From: Alphaproteobacteria bacterium GWF2_58_20
GTDB taxonomy: Bacteria; Pseudomonadota; Alphaproteobacteria; UBA1247
Direction of reading: 5' to 3'
Assembly: GCA_001768735.1 (NCBI GenBank)
Contig: MEMB01000002.1
Coordinates: 86,418-150,417 of the forward strand
Length of the DNA stretch: 64,000 nt
Position numbers and translations under genes: made by a program. Within the stretch, counting starts at the first letter, position 1, and each line of letters starts with the position of its first letter. The notes beneath the pieces were generated by a model that did not search any database, had not been told where the DNA came from, and worked only from the letters and a program-made list of their open reading frames with translations. Shown in pieces: positions 43,531 through 53,244 of the stretch.

Positions 43531-46500
43531 TCATATGGTCAAGAGGCTGTTGCGTGGAAGGCTGAAATGGATGTGTGTTCCCTTGCCGAGGGTGCTTTCC
43601 ATGGTCATCTCTCCGCCATGCAGCTGGATGAGGTGGCGACTCAGGGTAAGGCCAAGGCCCGTCCCACCGTATTTCCGGCTGATCATCAGGTCGGCCTGCT
43701 GGAAAGGTTCAAACAGGTTTTCCATGTTTTTTTCTGAAATGCCGATTCCCGTATCGCTGATTTCAACCCGGACATAATCAGCGTCAGCGGTGATGCTAAT
43801 GGTGATGGTGCCACCTTCGGGAGTGAATTTGATGGCATTGGACAGGAGATTGAGGACAACCTGCCGGATGGCGCGTTCATCCATGATGATTTGCGGGATG
43901 TTGTCCGCGTGCTGGCAAGAGAGGGTGATTTTCTTTTTTTGTGCCAGAAGTTTGTTCAGGTGGACACACTGTTCAATGATTTCCAGTGGGGCGCATGTTT
44001 CTGGCAACAGGATGAATTTTCCGGATTCAATTTTGGTAATGTCAAGGACGTCATTGATGAGGGACAGAAGATGCTGGCCACTGTCGTGGATGTCTGTTGC
44101 ATATTCCGCATATTTGTCTATGACGCCGTGAAACAGGTCGTTTTTAATGATTTCGGCAAACCCCAGGATGACATTGAGCGGCGTGCGGATTTCATGGCTC
44201 ATGTGGGCCAGGAACCTGGTTTTTGAACGGTTTTCCGATTCCAGCTGGGCGTTTACGGAAATGAGGTCCAGTGTGCGGCGCTCTACTTCCTGTTCCAGAT
44301 CATGCTGGTGGTGGGCATTGCTGTAGGACATGAAGGCCAGGAGGAGGGTCAGGATGGCGCCAAAAGTGAAGATGCTCACAAAAGAGCGTTTGGGATACGT
44401 TTCAAGGAAGTGGTGTTCTGGCGTGATGACAACGGCATACGTGCGCCCAAAGATGAAGAGAGGGGAGATGGCAACATCTTCCAGCAAATTGGTCTCATGG
44501 GTGGATGGAAAAGTGATGGGAGCTGCGTTTGAAGGGCTTTCCGGCAGGGATGCCATATAAAGAGGAGGTGCATCCAGGGAAAGCTGGAAGAAATGTATGC
44601 TTTTAATGGCTTTTGAAGGTTTTTCAAAGGCAAACGCAGATTTGAGCAGGGAGGCCACGGGAATGGCCGTCACAATGATGCCTTCCCCCTGGTTGATGAA
44701 ATCGGGAGTTTGGATGTCCGGTTTTCGGACAGGCTGGTAAACAACGATGGATGTGGGCTGGGGGGGCGGGCGAATCATGATGGGTAAAGGGGGGGTTGCT
44801 GTGGGCAACAGGGTGGCTTCGGCTTTTTGGATGGCGGATATGCGCTCAATATTTGAAGCGGCATCAAAGCCATAGGCGTAGAAGTTTTGGGCATGCGGTT
44901 CGACATACTGGATGGGATAATAGACGTGTCGTTCCTGGGGTGCGGATTTTTGGCCGGTTTCTGTACGGTCATAGATCTGGTAGTCGGATGTGATGTGCTT
45001 TTGGGCCCAGGCTTCAAAAGCCGTTTTCTGGTTTTGGGGGATTTTGGGAATCCATGCCATGGCATCCAGGATCCGGTTTTCAAGGATCTTTTTGGTGATG
45101 GCAGCAAATTCTTCCTGCGTGATGTATTCACTACTGGTAATGCAGGCGGACAGGGTTTCCAGCTGGGACAGGAAAAGGTTTTTCATGTTGTTGCGCAATT
45201 CGGCGGCCTTGCTGCTGGCAACCTGCCAGAAAAGGTCACGTTTTGTGGCTTCGTTCCGGGCATTGGAAAGAAAGGCCAGGGAAATGCTGATGGCCATTCC
45301 GCAAACAAAAATGAAGATCGCTTCCCGGATGGCGGGATGCTTCCTGATCGGATGCAGTGCCCGTTGGAGGAAAACCATGAGGGCAATCATCAGGAAGATG
45401 GTTACGGAAATGGTAAAAAGGATGGGGGGAAGACGACTTTGCCGTATCCTGTGGGCATAGCCCTCAAGGGGCAAGTCAATTCCCACCATCATGAGGACCT
45501 TGTTTTCACGTGCCGTATAAACTGGCGCAAAAGCGCTGATGATATCTTTCCCTAAACGCTTGTAAGGTCCAAGAATGAAGGCTTTTGGCTTGTGAAAGGC
45601 CGTGATGAGTTCTGGTGGTGGATCAATGTAGGGAGATCCAGCAAAAGCTCCGGGGTGTGGTTCAGTGCAGTTGTGGGGACCAAAAACAACATGCTCGTTG
45701 CGAAAGCCCATGGTATAGATGCTGTTGAATTGAACATTTCGGCCATAAGATTTCAGTTGTTCCTCAAGCCTTTTGTAATAAGGCGTGTCTTCGCCTTTTG
45801 GGGTAAAGGAAAGAAGGGCTGCCCTGTCGGGGGAAATGGTGCCCGCAATTTCCTGTGCCTGGGAAAGCAGGTATTGCCGGATTTCCGTATCAGTTGCCTG
45901 GCCTTGCCAGAAAGCCAGAAGCCAGCCAAATCCAATAAACAAGGTGATGGCTGTCGGGATGGCATAAAGGCCAAGGAATGAACGCTTTTTGATGAGGTTT
46001 TTGTGATGGATTTTCCAGAGTTGCAGGGCAATGACCGTGATGCAGATCGTACGGAAAAACTGGACTGGAAAACCAAAGGTGGACAGGAATGTGCTTGTGT
46101 TGATGGTGTTGGCCGGAAAGAAGTTGGCAGCTTCCGGTACAAGCCCGGTTGAAATGCCGTAAAGCAGCAGGGCCATGGAAACGCTTTTGGGAAAAGTCTG
46201 GTTTTTGCAATAGGGGTTTGGATTTTTCCAGAAGATATAGGTTGTTGCCATGACAACAGGAAAACCGACAAAATAGCGAAGGGATGCTTGGAATCCCGGG
46301 ATACCTTTTGTGAAAAGATCGGAAACGATATCCAATAAGGTAAACGTGGAAAAAGAAACGTCATGAAAGGCATGCACCCATCCGCCGAGCAGAATGAGGG
46401 GGATGGGAACAAAAAGCAGCAGGCGCAGGAAATGGTTGTTCAGTGTGAGCAGTACAAAGCCCATGAGCAGGTAGAATGAAAGCGCCATAAGGGCCAGGCT

Positions 46501-46701
46501 TGCAAGTTCGAGAGAGCAGCAATCCGGAAAGGAAAGAAGGACAAGTTCCGTCCATTCATGGGCGGCGTAGGCAAAGGCGAAACCTGCAAAGTATTTCCAT
46601 GAACGATGGGGCTTGTCCTCCCATGTGGGGATAGCCATGCACCCGGCCAGAAAGAGGCTGAGCCCATAAATCAGGTAAATGTAATCAAGGTTGACGATCA
46701 T
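43531..46701 (-). CDS. Membrane histidine kinase with CHASE-type sensor
   Basis: A 1056-residue protein. Residues about 1-265 hold seven or eight membrane helices (a MASE-like module). A first extracytoplasmic domain (about 270-425) and two helices follow, then a second extracytoplasmic domain (about 490-775) with the CHASE pattern (ITQEEFAAITKKILENRILD, AMAWIPKIP, IQKAEATLLPTATPPL, GIIVTAIPVASLL). The cytoplasmic part has [16 protein letters not shown] (His near 837) and the ATPase motifs [39 protein letters not shown]. There is no receiver domain. Its partner regulator is not adjacent. The signal is unknown. Confidence 0.9.
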   Translation of the reverse strand: MIVNLDYIYLIYGLSLFLAGCMAIPTWEDKPHRSWKYFAGFAFAYAAHEWTELVLLSFPDCCSLELASLALMALSFYLLMGFVLLTLNNHFLRLLLFVPIPLILLGGWVHAFHDVSFSTFTLLDIVSDLFTKGIPGFQASLRYFVGFPVVMATTYIFWKNPNPYCKNQTFPKSVSMALLLYGISTGLVPEAANFFPANTINTSTFLSTFGFPVQFFRTICITVIALQLWKIHHKNLIKKRSFLGLYAIPTAITLFIGFGWLLAFWQGQATDTEIRQYLLSQAQEIAGTISPDRAALLSFTPKGEDTPYYKRLEEQLKSYGRNVQFNSIYTMGFRNEHVVFGPHNCTEPHPGAFAGSPYIDPPPELITAFHKPKAFILGPYKRLGKDIISAFAPVYTARENKVLMMVGIDLPLEGYAHRIRQSRLPPILFTISVTIFLMIALMVFLQRALHPIRKHPAIREAIFIFVCGMAISISLAFLSNARNEATKRDLFWQVASSKAAELRNNMKNLFLSQLETLSACITSSEYITQEEFAAITKKILENRILDAMAWIPKIPQNQKTAFEAWAQKHITSDYQIYDRTETGQKSAPQERHVYYPIQYVEPHAQNFYAYGFDAASNIERISAIQKAEATLLPTATPPLPIMIRPPPQPTSIVVYQPVRKPDIQTPDFINQGEGIIVTAIPVASLLKSAFAFEKPSKAIKSIHFFQLSLDAPPLYMASLPESPSNAAPITFPSTHETNLLEDVAISPLFIFGRTYAVVITPEHHFLETYPKRSFVSIFTFGAILTLLLAFMSYSNAHHQHDLEQEVERRTLDLISVNAQLESENRSKTRFLAHMSHEIRTPLNVILGFAEIIKNDLFHGVIDKYAEYATDIHDSGQHLLSLINDVLDITKIESGKFILLPETCAPLEIIEQCVHLNKLLAQKKKITLSCQHADNIPQIIMDERAIRQVVLNLLSNAIKFTPEGGTITISITADADYVRVEISDTGIGISEKNMENLFEPFQQADLMISRKYGGTGLGLTLSRHLIQLHGGEMTMESTLGKGTHIHFSLPRNSLLTI

Positions 46702-46748
46702 GATGGATAATATGATAAAATCGTCAGGTTAATAAATGTTGATTATTT

Positions 46749-49700
46749 TTATTGGTTTTTGAGTTTTTCCGTAAATTCGTCTTCAGGAATCGGACGGCTG
46801 AAATAATAGCCCTGGATCTCTTCGCAGTTATGGTCGCGAAGGTATTCAAACTGTTCTTTTGTTTCAACACCTTCAGCGATGGCATGCAACCCAAGTTCTC
46901 GCGCAAGGGCAATGATGGAGTTGGTAATGGCGGCATCGCCGGGATCGGTGAGCAGGTCGCGGACAAAACTTTGGTCGATCTTGAGTTTGTCAATGGGGAA
47001 TCGGCGCAGGTAGCTGAGGCTGGAATAGCCGGTGCCGAAATCATCAATGGAAAGTTTGAGGCCCAGATCCTTGAAGTGCTGGAGTTTCTCGATGGCTTCT
47101 TTAGCATCGGACATGATGATGCCTTCGGTCAGTTCAAGCTCGATCAGTTCTGGAGGAACGCCTGTTTCCTTGAGAAGGCGTTCAATGGTTTCCAGCAGGG
47201 ACGGAGAACGGAACTGGATGGCGGACAGGTTGATGGCCATTGTAACGGGAGGAATATCCATCTTGTGCCATTTGGCTGCGGTTTCAAATGCTGTGCGCAG
47301 GATCCATTCCCCCAAGGGAATGATGAGGCCGGTTTCTTCGGTAACCGGAATGAATTTTCCGGGCGGGATCATGCCCTTTTCAGGGCTCAGCCAGCGGACA
47401 AGGGCTTCGGCGCCGATGATGGCGCCATCGGATGACCGTACCTGGGGCTGGTAGTGCAACAGGAATTCATTGTTTTCAAAGGCCTTGCGCAGGCCAATAT
47501 CAAGTGACATGAGTTCCTGGGCGCGGGCAGTCATTTGCTGGGCGAAGAACTGGAAGTTGTTCCGGCCGCTGGCCTTGGCCTGATACATGGCGGTGTCGGC
47601 GTTGCGGATCAGGGTTTCGGAGTCGATGCCGTCAAAAGGATAAATGCTGATGCCGATGCTGGGGGATGTGGTGATTCTGTTGTCGCCAAGAACAAAAGGA
47701 TCGGCCATGGATTCGATGATTTTTTGCCCCAGGCGTGCCGCTTCGTCGGCATCGCGCAGGCCGGGGGACAGGATGATGAATTCATCGCCCCCCATGCGTC
47801 CGACAATATCCTTGCTGTGGACGATTTTCTTGATTCGTTCGGCAACGGCTTGAAGAAGCGTGTCCCCAAGGACATGGCCCAGGGAATCGTTGATAGTCTT
47901 GAACCGGTCAAGGTCAAGCAGAAGGACGGCTGTTTGCATGTCCTGCTGTTGCGCACTGGCAATGGCTGCAGAAATATAGTCGTCCAACATGACCCGGTTG
48001 GGCAGGCCGGTCAGGATGTCGTAATGGGCAAGATACTGGATCCGCTCTTCAGCCTGCTTGCGTTCGGTGATGTCATGCAAGGTGGCGCCAGCGCCCGTGA
48101 TTGAACCGCCTTCGCCATGAACAGGGAAGATGATGTATTCAAAATGGCGCAGGCCTGAAGGGGTTGTGAGGGGCGTGCGTCCCTTGATGGTTTCCCCATT
48201 GCCAAGAGCTTTGGCAAGATCAGCTTCCAGCCGGAGCAGGGCATCGGTCGGGTAATTGATCATCCGCAGGGTCCGGCCCATCACGTCGGTCTGTGTTGCG
48301 GAGATGATGGTCAATGCGGCCTTGCTGGCAAAGATGCAACAAAGGTTGCGGTCAAAAAGCCAGACATGTTCAGGAGTGCTTGCGAAAATGGCATCCATTT
48401 TCCGGTTTTGTGTGGCAATTTCCGCAGCATAGGACTTGAGGGCTTCCAGCGCCTGCTTGCGTTCCGCGATGTTGCGAATCACGCTGAGGAAGACGGTTTC
48501 GCCATCCATGACGATGGTGCGGGCGTTGATTTCCACCGGAAATGTGGTGCCATCTGCGGTTTTGTTCAGGGATTCAAAAACAAGGAATCCGGCTTTTCGC
48601 ACATTGCTGAAATAGCGCTGGAAAGAGGGTTTTTGTTTATCCTCAACCAGGGCCTGGATGGGCATTGAGAGCAAGACATCACTCCTGTAGCCGTAGGCTT
48701 CAATGGCACGTTCATTGGCGTCCAGGATACGGCCGTTGCCGGCGCTGACAAGAATGATGTCATTGGCATTGCGGCTCAGGATTTCATATTTGTTGCGGAG
48801 TTTTTCATTCTCCAGTTCTTTCCGGATTTCCAGAGCCTCAAAACGGGTGCGCTGGCGAAGCCACCAGATCCAGATGGCGTAACCGGAGGCAAGAATGAGC
48901 CCCAGGGCCATCAGGGTGGAGATGAGGGCCAGGTGACGTTGTGGGGCCAGAAATTCTTCAATGTCGATCTTCGAGATCATGATCCAGGGCATGCCGGGGA
49001 TTTCGCGCATGACAGCCAGAACAGGAACGCCGCGGTAATCCACGGATTCGAAGAAGTCGTGATTCCGGTTGAAGATGAGTGCGGAGGGAAGGGTCAGCTT
49101 GTCTTCCGCCATCCGGTCGGCCAGAAGTTTTCCCGGGCGGAAACGCAGATCATTCAGGTAGGTGACCTGACGGCCTTCCTTGCGGACAATCAGCGTTTCA
49201 GCGCTTTCACTTGGTGATGGCCATGTCTGGGTGAGGGGGAAAAGGAAGGAATCTGGATTGATTTTGGCCAGGAGGATTCCTGTGGTTTCCGTTTTTCCGG
49301 TGTTATCCTGCAATGTGAGGGGGGCCGCCAAACTCATGCAGGCGATGTTGCCATGGCAGGGGAAAATGTCGGAAACCAGGATTTCCGAAGTGTTCAAGGT
49401 TTTTTCTGCCAGGGCCAGTTCTTCGGCTTGCAGGGGCGCGGACGAAACGGTTTTGGAGGAAAGGAGGGGGACAAGTTCAGGGGTCAGGAGGATGATTTCG
49501 TGATATTCATAATTCTTCCGCAGGTCGGAAAGCCATTTTTCCAGCTTCTGGCGTTCCGAATTGTCGGGGTGTCCGCCGCTTATCCATTCCTTTGCGGCAG
49601 CGGACACAAAAGGATTTTCACCAATCGCCCGCGCGTCGTTGCGGATATCTTCAAGCCAGTTGCCGAGCTGGATGGATTTTAATCCAACCACGCTGTTGAG

Positions 49701-49883
49701 TTCGTTCAATTTTTCGTTTGTGAGGTTGTTTTTTTGAAAGGCGTTGAACGTGAGGGTGCCGCCTGCAAAAAGGCATGTCAGAAGCAGGTAAATTCCCAAA
49801 AATGCCCGTGCATCCTTGCGCATTGCGGGGAAATGAAAGCTCGGAAATTTTAATTTAACATCCATCATGGAAGGATCATGCAC
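46749..49883 (-). CDS. Membrane PAS-GGDEF-EAL protein (c-di-GMP turnover)
   Basis: A 1044-residue protein. An N-terminal helix (about 25-48) and a second at about 315-340 flank a periplasmic dCACHE-like sensor. Two PAS domains follow (about 370-480 and 500-610), then GGDEF (GRMGGDEFIILSPG near residue 697, intact) and EAL (GAEALVRW near 826; LSIDDFGTGYSSLSYL). Both catalytic motifs look functional, so it may make and break cyclic di-GMP, or one may be regulatory. The periplasmic sensor implies ligand control. Cyclic di-GMP often governs filament and adhesin systems, such as those in this window. Confidence 0.92.
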   Translation of the reverse strand: MHDPSMMDVKLKFPSFHFPAMRKDARAFLGIYLLLTCLFAGGTLTFNAFQKNNLTNEKLNELNSVVGLKSIQLGNWLEDIRNDARAIGENPFVSAAAKEWISGGHPDNSERQKLEKWLSDLRKNYEYHEIILLTPELVPLLSSKTVSSAPLQAEELALAEKTLNTSEILVSDIFPCHGNIACMSLAAPLTLQDNTGKTETTGILLAKINPDSFLFPLTQTWPSPSESAETLIVRKEGRQVTYLNDLRFRPGKLLADRMAEDKLTLPSALIFNRNHDFFESVDYRGVPVLAVMREIPGMPWIMISKIDIEEFLAPQRHLALISTLMALGLILASGYAIWIWWLRQRTRFEALEIRKELENEKLRNKYEILSRNANDIILVSAGNGRILDANERAIEAYGYRSDVLLSMPIQALVEDKQKPSFQRYFSNVRKAGFLVFESLNKTADGTTFPVEINARTIVMDGETVFLSVIRNIAERKQALEALKSYAAEIATQNRKMDAIFASTPEHVWLFDRNLCCIFASKAALTIISATQTDVMGRTLRMINYPTDALLRLEADLAKALGNGETIKGRTPLTTPSGLRHFEYIIFPVHGEGGSITGAGATLHDITERKQAEERIQYLAHYDILTGLPNRVMLDDYISAAIASAQQQDMQTAVLLLDLDRFKTINDSLGHVLGDTLLQAVAERIKKIVHSKDIVGRMGGDEFIILSPGLRDADEAARLGQKIIESMADPFVLGDNRITTSPSIGISIYPFDGIDSETLIRNADTAMYQAKASGRNNFQFFAQQMTARAQELMSLDIGLRKAFENNEFLLHYQPQVRSSDGAIIGAEALVRWLSPEKGMIPPGKFIPVTEETGLIIPLGEWILRTAFETAAKWHKMDIPPVTMAINLSAIQFRSPSLLETIERLLKETGVPPELIELELTEGIIMSDAKEAIEKLQHFKDLGLKLSIDDFGTGYSSLSYLRRFPIDKLKIDQSFVRDLLTDPGDAAITNSIIALARELGLHAIAEGVETKEQFEYLRDHNCEEIQGYYFSRPIPEDEFTEKLKNQ

Positions 49884-50068
49884 CCAAAATCATATTGTTT
49901 TCTTAACAAAAAGCAAAAAAGACAGGGTATTTTTGCCAAAAGGGTTGCAAAGGGCCTTTTGCCTATGCCAGACTACCGGCATCAGAACCATGTGGCCTCT
50001 TCATGCCGTCTGCCTTCTTGGGTGGTCAGGCTCGCGAGGATCAAGCATCTCAACGTTGGGAGTGGTTT

Positions 50069-52819
50069 ATGGGTTATATCTATTACGATACGGAAACCAC
50101 TGGCCTTGCCAAGGAATTCGATCAGATATTGCAGTTTTCTGCCCTGCTTACCAACGATGATACTGTTGAAATCAACCAGATTCTTGATGAAATTAACCTG
50201 CGTTGCCGACGATTGCCTCATGTGGTGCCAGCGCCCAGCGCGATGCAGAAGACCAGATTGTGGCCGTCTCATATTGAAAATGCAGAATTTTCGCACTACG
50301 AGATGATGAAAAGGATTCAGGATTGGGTAACCAGTCATGGATCCTCTGTTTTAAAGGGCCACAACATCATCGAGTTTGATGAAAAACTCCTGCGTTACGG
50401 GTTCCTGAAGAGCTTGCTGCCGCTTTACATGACCAATACGGGCGGGAACCAGCGGGGGGATACCCTGAAAGTGGCGCATGCCGCATACCTCTTTGCGCCC
50501 AAGGCCGTTTTTTCGCCGCTTTACAAGAACAAAAAAGGCAAGGATTACCGCTCCTTCAGTTTGGGCGCGCTGATTTCTGCGAATCGGATCAGGGGTGACC
50601 TTGATAATGCCCATGACGCCATGGCTGATACGCATATGGCCCGGAACCTGGACCTGTTCCTGCGCCAGAACGCCCCCCATGTCTGGGAACGCATGTACCT
50701 GAACCAGTACAAGGTGGATGTGCAAAGTTTCCTGGAAGAGTCACAGAACTGTGTGTATGGCCAGTTTGTCCACGGCAAGGTGTATCCGCGGGTTGCCGTG
50801 CCCATTGGAGTCAATCCCATAAGGGAGACGGAATACGCGGTTTTTGATGTCCTGAAACATGATCCGGAAACCTATGAGAAGTTTTCGGTGGCTGAGCTGG
50901 CTGATATCATGATGGGAAGCAAGAAACCCATTTATGTCGTGCCGATGAACAAACAACCCATTCTCGGTCCGCTTGAGTGGTATCCGCCCTATGTTGGAAC
51001 GGGGCTGGGGCCGGATCAGAAACCACTCACCGATGAAGACAAGCAGCGCATCCAGGAACGTACGGCATATTTGCAGGGCAATTTCAAGCTGCGCTGGAAG
51101 ATCAAGTTGGCCATGCAGTTGCGCACGCAGTACTATGAGGAAATATCCAGGAAGCAACAGCAGGATTTCGCCCAGCTTGTGGCCAGGGAAACCACGCCGG
51201 ATTCGCCTGTGCCGGGCATCCAGAAAAAAATGGTTCTTCCGGCGGGCGGGATTGATCGCATTACCCTTGAGCAAAAGCCGCGGCAGAGGTCGTTGGGAGC
51301 TTCATCTGCGGGCGGCCAGAACCAGAAACCGGCAAATGAGCTGAAATTTTTGCCGCGGGCAAAAGATCCCATCCAGTCTTTTTGCCGGAACACGCTGGAT
51401 CGGCGATATGCGGTGCCTCTCAGGAATGTCGGGCCTGAGGACGCCAAACGCCTGCGTATTTTCCGCGATGAAAAAACAAGCTGGGATGAGCGTGGCAAGC
51501 TGGTGGAGGCGTTTGAGCATCGGTCGCTGAAACGTATGGCGGCGCTTGAGGTGTTTACCCAAAGCCCTGAAAGCTTGACCCCCTTCCGGCGGGATGTCCT
51601 GTCGCGTTGGGCAAGTTTTTGCATGCGCAAGACCCAGCCGGAGATCAATAGCAGTTTTGAAGACCATATTTATGATGGTTTTCCAAGCCCGGCCGACATG
51701 CAGCGGATGTTTGTGTTCCATGATGAGAAAACGACATGGGAAAAACGGGCGGACATGATCGGCCAGTTCGAGAAGCCGCATTACAATGAAATTGCCGCCC
51801 TGATCGTTTATTCCGAAAACCCGGGCAGCTTGCCGCTCCAGCAGCGCAACGACATCGCCAAGTGGATCCATGAGCGTATAACCCGTCAGGAAGAATTGAC
51901 GAGGGAATATGAAGAAAAGGTGCGGGAGTTCCTGACAGGCAATATCCATGAACGGATAGACATGGTGGGAACCCTTGAACGTGGCGATTTCAAGTATGTC
52001 GATTTTTCGGCATTCAACAACATCATGGCCGTGGTGTCCATGATGGATGCATCGCCTGAAATGCGCGAGCTTTACATGCCCCAGGTTGAGAGCTGGTGTG
52101 GTTCCTATGGAAACGAGTCCGTCGAGAAGTTTATCGGTACATATCGGACCCGGTTCATTGGTCCGGATGATGCGCGCAGCAGTTATAAGGATCCCACGAG
52201 CCGGATACGCCACATGACGGTTGGAAAGGCCCTTGTCGATGTCCTGTTCCTGAAGTATGAAGGGGCGTATGAGGTTCTGGATCTGGAACGCAAAATCGCC
52301 GAGGTTCGTTTGACCAAGCCGGATTCGCCTGATCTGGTCAAAATGACAAAACAGCGGGACCAGAAGCGCAAGGCTTGGGAAAGCAAACAGCCCCAGATCA
52401 ATGCAATCTTTGAATATATCCTGGATTTGAGCAAGGAGCCGGAAATGGCAGAAGCGACAGTTCTTTTTGAATCGAAAATTGCCGATCTTCCCGAAAACCT
52501 CAAGGCGCATATCCAGCCGCATTTGCCCGAGCAGTTGCGGGGCGAAAACCGCATTCCGCTGGATGTCCTCCTTGGTGCCCTGGTGACGCAACTGGAAGCC
52601 CAGTCCACTTCTCAGGCCCCATCGGAAAAGTCCCCCCTTCCTGGTGGCGAAATTCCGCAGTCGGATATTGTGGTGCCCGTACCGGACATGCAGGTGGCGG
52701 AAGAAAAACCGGCAGAACCGGTGCCCCAGCCAGCACCGCCAGTCCGCAAGCCGCGCAAGCCAAAAACTGCGCCGCAGCCGGTATATCGGCCCCGTCCCAT
52801 GCCGGATCACTTGCTCTGA
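50069..52819 (+). CDS. sbcB: Exonuclease I homologue with long C-terminal extension
   Basis: A 916-residue protein. The N-terminal DEDD nuclease has YYDTETTG at residues 6-13, LKGHNIIEFDEKLLRYG and NAHDAMADTHMARNL, close to E. coli ExoI (SbcB), a 3'-5' single-strand exonuclease in mismatch repair and recombination. The region to about 480 fits the ExoI SH3-like and helical parts. The C-terminal half (about 480-916) goes beyond the 475-residue E. coli enzyme: it is charged, with helices and a Pro-rich tail, and is unrecognised. GGGAG precedes the ATG at 50069. The gene is divergent from the GGDEF/EAL gene. Confidence 0.82.
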   Translation: MGYIYYDTETTGLAKEFDQILQFSALLTNDDTVEINQILDEINLRCRRLPHVVPAPSAMQKTRLWPSHIENAEFSHYEMMKRIQDWVTSHGSSVLKGHNIIEFDEKLLRYGFLKSLLPLYMTNTGGNQRGDTLKVAHAAYLFAPKAVFSPLYKNKKGKDYRSFSLGALISANRIRGDLDNAHDAMADTHMARNLDLFLRQNAPHVWERMYLNQYKVDVQSFLEESQNCVYGQFVHGKVYPRVAVPIGVNPIRETEYAVFDVLKHDPETYEKFSVAELADIMMGSKKPIYVVPMNKQPILGPLEWYPPYVGTGLGPDQKPLTDEDKQRIQERTAYLQGNFKLRWKIKLAMQLRTQYYEEISRKQQQDFAQLVARETTPDSPVPGIQKKMVLPAGGIDRITLEQKPRQRSLGASSAGGQNQKPANELKFLPRAKDPIQSFCRNTLDRRYAVPLRNVGPEDAKRLRIFRDEKTSWDERGKLVEAFEHRSLKRMAALEVFTQSPESLTPFRRDVLSRWASFCMRKTQPEINSSFEDHIYDGFPSPADMQRMFVFHDEKTTWEKRADMIGQFEKPHYNEIAALIVYSENPGSLPLQQRNDIAKWIHERITRQEELTREYEEKVREFLTGNIHERIDMVGTLERGDFKYVDFSAFNNIMAVVSMMDASPEMRELYMPQVESWCGSYGNESVEKFIGTYRTRFIGPDDARSSYKDPTSRIRHMTVGKALVDVLFLKYEGAYEVLDLERKIAEVRLTKPDSPDLVKMTKQRDQKRKAWESKQPQINAIFEYILDLSKEPEMAEATVLFESKIADLPENLKAHIQPHLPEQLRGENRIPLDVLLGALVTQLEAQSTSQAPSEKSPLPGGEIPQSDIVVPVPDMQVAEEKPAEPVPQPAPPVRKPRKPKTAPQPVYRPRPMPDHLL

Positions 52820-52869
52820 TTTGATGCAGCAGGGGACATTTTTATCTTTTTGAATTTTGGGGATACGGC

Positions 52870-53244
52870 ATGGTCTCTCCGGCTCAACCTTTTCTTGTCA
52901 TTCTCGTGACGGGAGACGCACAGTTGCCAGCCGAAGTGCTGGCCCTGCTGCCGGAAGGTGTGCTGGTGGTTTCGGAAATGCTGCAAGGGATGCTTGAGGC
53001 AGAGCAGCGCCTTGCGGCCTGTTCCGATCTCCTGAATGAAAAGGCGCTGGCCTTGCTATCTGCCATGAGTCCCCCCTGTCCGGCGGGTGGTGATGTGCCG
53101 CTGCCATGGCCGGGAAGGCGTGGGGATTTTCCGTTTGTCCGCAAAAGGGCTGACCAGGAGGCGCAGGTGCGTGCCTTTACAAATCGCCAGCTTCGGCGAG
53201 GTTCCTCAGCCGGTAAATGTGTTCCAGCGCCTCGCGGGGGGTAA
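52870..53244 (+). CDS. Small hypothetical protein overlapping the mutS 3' end
   Basis: A possible 124-residue protein. Codon choice over the first 90 codons resembles real genes of the window (many GCC, CTG, GAA). No family is recognised; the first half is helical and hydrophobic, the last part basic. The final 68 bp overlap the antisense end of mutS. No strong ribosome binding site. It could also be a chance frame. Confidence 0.4.
   Translation: MVSPAQPFLVILVTGDAQLPAEVLALLPEGVLVVSEMLQGMLEAEQRLAACSDLLNEKALALLSAMSPPCPAGGDVPLPWPGRRGDFPFVRKRADQEAQVRAFTNRQLRRGSSAGKCVPAPRGG

Noticed and set aside
51302..52810. 502-codon frame opposite the exonuclease I extension
   Set aside because: It could cast doubt on the long C-terminal extension, but the plus frame is continuous with the nuclease domain and has normal codon use.
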